Shown here: positions 43,324 through 47,277 of the stretch, piece by piece
Numbering within the stretch: the stretch's first letter is position 1
How the letters are laid out: every line of letters begins with the position of its first letter
Assembly (NCBI RefSeq): GCF_000518885.1
Contig: NZ_JAEL01000041.1
Coordinates: 181-47,457, forward strand
DNA from: Bacillus sp. J33
Lineage (GTDB): Bacteria; Bacillota; Bacilli; Bacillales; Cytobacillaceae
Length of the DNA: 47,277 nucleotides
Direction: 5' to 3'
Notes under the pieces: generated by a model
What the model was told of the DNA's origin: nothing
The model's input: only the letters and a program-made list of their open reading frames with translations
The model's database searches: none
Made by a program: the position numbers and the translations under genes

Positions 43324-44742
43324 GTGAATATATTGCAAAAAAAGGTCCAATATCCTAAAGCATTGGAAATGTTAGTTCAAATGTCGTCGCATTTTGGAAA
43401 CTATAACTTCACAGAGAAGGAGTTCGAATCGGGACTGCCACAAATGCTTCTGAACTGCCTAGATACAGTTTTAACTGAAAAAAATAACTTGCAGGCTGCC
43501 ATGGATTTCAATAACCAAGCCATAGGGCAGTTTCTAAATGGCATTGGGGAAACACGATTGGCTGACGTATGCTATCAGCTTACAAACATCCCTATCATTC
43601 TTGAAGATCTAAGATTTAACTATCTTTATTCAATAGGCTTAGATCCAGAACTGGCTAGACAGTATAGCAGGAACTTAGAGGAAATCGTTAAAAATAATCT
43701 CTCTGGAGATAATCAGGTCAAACTGACTGAACTCATTGAAAAGCAACAAATTGTCGAACTGGTCCAATCTGATGAACAAAAGAGATTAATTGGTCCGATG
43801 GTATCCAGAGGCAAGATTGTGGGTTATTGCTCCTTTATTAACACTTCTTTTAATGAAGTTGATTGGTTGAAAATGAAGCAAATGTGTCTCATCGGATCTG
43901 TGAGTAACTATAACAAGGAAACAATCCTGGATACAGAATTGAAGTTAAACATCAAAGGCGGATTGTTAGAAGATATGATCCATAATCGTTTAAACCCTGT
44001 AGTATTATTCAAAAGGGCCAGATATTTTGGAGTGGATTTGGGCAAAGAGTATCAATTTTTAGTTTTGAAAGGGGATTCAAATTTTTATCCGAATGAAAAG
44101 GATCCAATCGGCGGTATGAATTTGATTGAAGTTCTTTCAAGATATTTTATGGAGCGTAATTTGAATATCTTAATCTCGGAAGACTCTCAAAACATAGCTG
44201 CGTTGTTGCCTGTTGACTTGTTCTCGAAACATTTTATAAACGCGGATGAATTTATCAGAAAATTACTTTGTTTTCTGAAAGAAAAATACCCTGATATACC
44301 TTTTAAAATTGGCATGAGCTCAAGATCAAAGTCTCTTGAAGATATACCGATTCTGTACAATGAAGCTCTCATTTCATTGAATGTGAACAATCAGCAAAAG
44401 GAAATTATGTACTTTGATGATTTAGGAGCGGTGGGGATTTTATTTCGCGCAGGAAAAATGGATGATATCCGGCATTTCTGCAACAAAATGCTTTCAAAAT
44501 TACTTGAATACGATCGAGGGAAAGAATCAGAGTTAACCAAAACTCTATATTACTACATTAAAAGTGGCCAAAATATAGGTAAAGCAGCAAGAATAATGAA
44601 TTTGTCGATTGGTGGATTACGATATCGCGTGCAAAAAATATGTGAAATTTTAGATGCTGATATCAATGATCTACAAACCAGTAGTCAGCTTTTCTTGGCA
44701 CTGCAAGCGGGTATCATTTTGGGGGATCTGAAAATTGAGTAA
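43324..44742 (+). CDS. PucR/CdaR-family transcriptional regulator
   Basis: A 472-aa regulator: an N-terminal GAF-like sensor region (to about 205), a GGDEF-like middle domain (about 215-370), and a C-terminal PucR HTH_30 domain (about 400-460) with TKTLYYYIKSGQNIGKAARI and GGLRYRVQKICEIL. Such proteins usually activate adjacent catabolic genes when they sense a substrate. Its place between the upper (dioxygenase) and lower (ring-cleavage) genes suggests that it controls both. GTG 43324 has no clear ribosome site; TTG 43333, after GGGTGA, is an alternative start three codons in. Confidence 0.85.
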   Translation: MNILQKKVQYPKALEMLVQMSSHFGNYNFTEKEFESGLPQMLLNCLDTVLTEKNNLQAAMDFNNQAIGQFLNGIGETRLADVCYQLTNIPIILEDLRFNYLYSIGLDPELARQYSRNLEEIVKNNLSGDNQVKLTELIEKQQIVELVQSDEQKRLIGPMVSRGKIVGYCSFINTSFNEVDWLKMKQMCLIGSVSNYNKETILDTELKLNIKGGLLEDMIHNRLNPVVLFKRARYFGVDLGKEYQFLVLKGDSNFYPNEKDPIGGMNLIEVLSRYFMERNLNILISEDSQNIAALLPVDLFSKHFINADEFIRKLLCFLKEKYPDIPFKIGMSSRSKSLEDIPILYNEALISLNVNNQQKEIMYFDDLGAVGILFRAGKMDDIRHFCNKMLSKLLEYDRGKESELTKTLYYYIKSGQNIGKAARIMNLSIGGLRYRVQKICEILDADINDLQTSSQLFLALQAGIILGDLKIE

Positions 44743-44844
44743 ATAAATTCACCGTTTGGTTGCCGTAATGGGGGCTGTTTTCATTTGAGTTGACAAAACA
44801 AATAAAAAAACAGTTACTTCTTAGATCACTCAATAAACCGGATT

Positions 44845-45203
44845 ACCGCGCAAAATTGAAATAAGCGATAAGATTACTGGGCAATTTTGTTTGATTTGTT
44901 ATGAAATTACTGGTAAAGGTACTGGATCCGTGACACTTAAAGGCATGATCAAATATAGAGTGGGCAGTGTGTATGTGTAATCCGTCAACGGCATCATGTT
45001 TTATGGAGGCAAAGTGGGATTTTCACCAACCTATGAGAAAACGTATGATTTAGCACTGGCCAAAAGATCGATGATGAGATTTGCGAGCAGTTAACATTGA
45101 AAAACAGCTCATTTCCGTAAAAGAGATTCCGACAATCATGCAAGGGAAACTATCTATTGTTTGGAACGATCGAATTTTTAACAAATGTATTAAAACGGGG
45201 TAA
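44845..45203 (+). pseudogene. Decayed coding stretch of unknown function
   Basis: Pieces of protein-like sequence occur in changing frames: LPRKIEISDKITGQ and YEITGKGTGSVTLKGMIKYR up to a TAA; then VNGIMFYGGKVGFSPTYEKT and YDLALAK; then IDDEICEQLT; then IEKQLISVKEIPTIMQGKLS and IVWNDRIFNKCIKTG before TAA 45201-45203. Shifts or stops separate them. I do not recognise the family. The stretch between the regulator and the extradiol dioxygenase therefore looks like a dead gene; ends are approximate. Confidence 0.4.
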
Positions 45204-45253
45204 TGCCCCCGCCCGGATCGTAAAAAAATATTCAGATTAGTGGGGTGGAAGAC

Positions 45254-46189
45254 ATGGCTGAAATAGTAGCAGGAGTAGCAATGTCACATAGTCCGATGAT
45301 CATGACAAATGAAGCTGGCGGCGGAGAAAAAGGGCAGCGTTTTCTAAATACCGTTGCCGATATGAAAAAATGGCTGGAGGATATTGGAACAGATGTAATC
45401 GTCTTAATTTCGGATGATCATTTTAATAGTTATTTTTATGATCATATGCCTTCCTTCACGATTGGAATTGATCGATGTGAAGGATGGGGCGACTGGCAAA
45501 TTCCTGAGTATCAAATTCCTGTCCAACAGGAATTAGCGAAGCATGTTCTTGATACAGGTTTGGCGAACAATGTGGATTTTGCTTTTTCGATGAGAATGAA
45601 AGTGGATCATGGCCACACTCAAGCCGTCCACTTTTTAAACCCTGATCTAAAGATACCGGTTGTGCCGATTGCCGTGAATACAGCAGCACCGCCGCTGCCT
45701 ACAATGGACCGCTGTTTCCAAGTCGGAGAAGTCGTCCGCAAAGCAATTGAATCATGGGAAAGCGATAAAAAGGTAGCGATTGTCGCTTCAGGAGGGATCT
45801 CTCACTGGGTTCCAATTCCAAAGATTGATAGTGAAAAGCCTGAAGATCAAGAGCTAATTAAAGTCCTGACAAATGGCCGTCAAGAAATTGAGCAGCTTGA
45901 CGAATATTTGAACACGCGCAAAACACGTGTGACAAGTTTGAAATCCGGACCGGTCAATGAAGAGTGGGATCGTGAATTTTTACGATTGATTACAGAAAAA
46001 GACTATCAGGCACTAAGACAATGGGGCCCTGATTTTATCGAGGAAAATGGCGGCAATGGCGGTCAGGAAATTCATAACTGGCTTGTACTGCTAGGAATTC
46101 TTCAAGGGCTTGAACCAGAGGTTGCTTGTTATGAGCCAATTCCAGAATGGGTGACGGGAATGGGCGTTGTCAAGTTCCATAAAGTATAA
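45254..46189 (+). CDS. Class III (LigB-type) extradiol ring-cleavage dioxygenase, MhpB-like
   Basis: A 311-aa enzyme close in length to E. coli MhpB (314 aa), which cleaves 2,3-dihydroxyphenylpropionate next to the hydroxyls. Family motifs: AMSHSPM, LISDDHFNSYFYDHMPSF, MKVDHGHTQ and GGISHWVP (matching the two catalytic histidines of MhpB), and CYEPIPEWVTGMG near the C-terminus. ATG 45254 is preferred over GTG 45245 because GGGGTGG precedes it. It supplies the ring cleavage that the decayed bphC would have provided. Confidence 0.9.
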   Translation: MAEIVAGVAMSHSPMIMTNEAGGGEKGQRFLNTVADMKKWLEDIGTDVIVLISDDHFNSYFYDHMPSFTIGIDRCEGWGDWQIPEYQIPVQQELAKHVLDTGLANNVDFAFSMRMKVDHGHTQAVHFLNPDLKIPVVPIAVNTAAPPLPTMDRCFQVGEVVRKAIESWESDKKVAIVASGGISHWVPIPKIDSEKPEDQELIKVLTNGRQEIEQLDEYLNTRKTRVTSLKSGPVNEEWDREFLRLITEKDYQALRQWGPDFIEENGGNGGQEIHNWLVLLGILQGLEPEVACYEPIPEWVTGMGVVKFHKV

Positions 46190-46219
46190 GACTTTCAAAA
46201 AACGGAGGAGGAGAACGAG

Positions 46220-47074
46220 ATGACAATTTGGACAGATTTAGCCGATTTAGAGTTTAAAAATTATTATGTGGATGCAAATGGAATCAAAACGAGAGTACTA
46301 GAAGCAGGAACTGGGGAACCGCTTATTTTGCTCCATGGTACTGGCGGTCATATTGAGGCTTACGCCCGGAACATTAGAGGATTGAGTGAGCATTTCCGTG
46401 TAATCTGCATTGATATGCTCGGGCATGGTTACACAGAAAAGCCAGATCGCCCTTACGGAATTGATTCCTATAGTGATCATCTATTATGGGTCATCCAGGC
46501 TTTAGACTTGAAAGAAATCTATCTATCTGGTGAATCACTAGGCGGTTGGGTCGCAGCATGGTTCGCTGCCCATCACCCTGGAATTGCCAAAGCATTAGTT
46601 TTAAATACTCCGGGAAATGTTAACAACAAGGCTGAAGTTATGAAAAAGCTGAAGGAATCCACCGTTAAGGCTGTTCTGGAAGCAAACTATGAAAATGTAA
46701 AAACCAGACTTGAATGGTTAATGTACGATAAGAGTCAAGTCACCGATGAGCTTATTGAAGCTCGTTACAAAATTTATACACAGCCATCGTACCAAGAAGC
46801 TGTTCATTACATTGTTGCCCTTCAAGACCTTGAATTTAGACAAAATTATAGCTGGGATCCATCCTGGTGCGGAAAGATTGATGTTCCAACCTTATTAGCA
46901 TGGACGGATCATGACCCAACCTCTACAGTCGAGGAAGCAAAACCCATTCAAGACATGATTCCTGGCAGTGAATTAACCGTCATTAACGATGCCGGACACT
47001 GGCCGCAATGGGAAAAAGTTGAAGATTTTAACAAGGTGATTATTGACTTTTTTAGTAAAATTCCCGTGAAATAA
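46220..47074 (+). CDS. Meta-cleavage product hydrolase (MhpC/BphD-like)
   Basis: A 284-aa alpha/beta hydrolase that cleaves C-C bonds of ring-fission products. Oxyanion region LLHGTGGHIEAY, nucleophile GESLGGWV, catalytic acid in LLAWTDHDPT and histidine in INDAGHWPQWE. Length fits MhpC (about 288 aa). It should split the MhpB-type product into a 2-hydroxydienoate and an organic acid. ATG 46220 follows GGAGGAGGAGAACGAG, 30 bp after the dioxygenase. A terminator follows, so hydratase, aldolase and aldehyde dehydrogenase genes are not in this transcript. Confidence 0.92.
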   Translation: MTIWTDLADLEFKNYYVDANGIKTRVLEAGTGEPLILLHGTGGHIEAYARNIRGLSEHFRVICIDMLGHGYTEKPDRPYGIDSYSDHLLWVIQALDLKEIYLSGESLGGWVAAWFAAHHPGIAKALVLNTPGNVNNKAEVMKKLKESTVKAVLEANYENVKTRLEWLMYDKSQVTDELIEARYKIYTQPSYQEAVHYIVALQDLEFRQNYSWDPSWCGKIDVPTLLAWTDHDPTSTVEEAKPIQDMIPGSELTVINDAGHWPQWEKVEDFNKVIIDFFSKIPVK

Positions 47075-47092
47075 GTTTTGATATTTCCACCC

Positions 47093-47140
47093 AACTTTGA
47101 TAGTGCAAGTGTTAAACCTGTACTATCAAAGTTCTTTTTA
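47093..47140 (+). terminator. Terminator of the extradiol dioxygenase-hydrolase unit
   Basis: AACTTTGATAGT (47093-47104) pairs perfectly with ACTATCAAAGTT (47122-47133), followed by CTTTTTA. Confidence 0.85.
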
Positions 47141-47182
47141 TCATTTAGGCTGTGTTAAAGCTTATTGTTGATTTTAGCACCC

Positions 47183-47277
47183 TGTTGATTGGAGCGGAAG
47201 GTGCGAGACTCCTGCGGGAGAAGCGTGTCAGCGGGAGACCCCGCAGGTGCGAATGCACCGAGGAGCGTCGGACCGCC
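47183..47277. repeat. GC-rich Bacillaceae intergenic repeat, cut by the window edge
   Basis: It begins TGTTGATTGGAGCGGAAGG and continues GCGAGACTCCTGCGGGAG ... GACCCCGCAGGTGCG. CTGCGGG and CCCGCAG can pair into a hairpin. It is clearly more GC-rich than its surroundings and shares its opening with the element at 33571-33732. From memory it belongs to a repeat found many times in Bacillus-type genomes. The right end lies outside the window. Confidence 0.75.

Overview
The window reads as chromosomal DNA from a Bacillaceae bacterium (a Bacillus, Cytobacillus, Mesobacillus or Neobacillus-type Firmicute). Grounds: strong AGGAGG-type ribosome binding sites, U-tract hairpin terminators, CcpA-type cre sites, and typical Bacillus families (YwqA/YwqB, SleB, LysM-3D, YvrJ, YuzB). 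No rRNA, tRNA or CRISPR array was seen.

Region 1 (1-18.7 kb) is mostly housekeeping and surface functions: a SWI2/SNF2 helicase overlapping its SWIM zinc-finger partner (ywqBA), an MFS exporter, a secreted alpha/beta hydrolase, a chemoreceptor, a SleB-type wall hydrolase and a LysM-3D wall protein. Then comes a scavenging pair: a large secreted endonuclease/exonuclease/phosphatase-fold nuclease and a secreted 5'-nucleotidase. They share a C-terminal module, and a cre site lies upstream. A multiply broken class 3 lipase and a small winged-helix protein follow.

Region 2 (19.1-21.4 kb, minus strand) is a compact orphan module: an HTH/replication-like protein, a highly structured inverted-repeat region, a sigma-70-family factor, then tiny DUF1659, DUF2922 and YvrJ proteins. 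The HTH gene and the DUF1659 gene carry almost the same ~50-bp promoter/leader. This is my first candidate for an undescribed regulatory system.

Region 3 (21.9-29.4 kb, minus strand) is a phenylalanine/tyrosine catabolic locus: hpd, an uncharacterised 323-aa gene, fah and hmgA in one operon, then nhaC-like antiporter plus phenylalanine dehydrogenase under a separate promoter with a cre site. No glutathione-dependent maleylacetoacetate isomerase is present, so the 323-aa protein is a candidate for that step. Degenerate copies of one short sequence lie on both sides of the locus.

Region 4 (30.8-39.3 kb, plus strand) looks like an aminobenzoyl-glutamate (folate breakdown product) locus: abgA-like, abgB-like, abgT-like, a second abgA-like gene, a carbamoylase-type M20 hydrolase and an unusual regulator.

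Region 5 (39.7-47.1 kb, plus strand) is an aromatic ring-degradation locus of the hca/bph-mhp type: Rieske dioxygenase alpha and beta subunits, Rieske ferredoxin, cis-dihydrodiol dehydrogenase, a decayed bphC-type gene, a PucR-type regulator, another decayed stretch, an MhpB-like class III extradiol dioxygenase and an MhpC-like hydrolase. The ferredoxin reductase and the lower meta pathway are not in the window. GC-rich Bacillaceae-type intergenic repeats occur at 33.6 kb and at the right edge. Overall, 21.9-47.1 kb is an aromatic-compound catabolic island with scars of recombination and gene decay.
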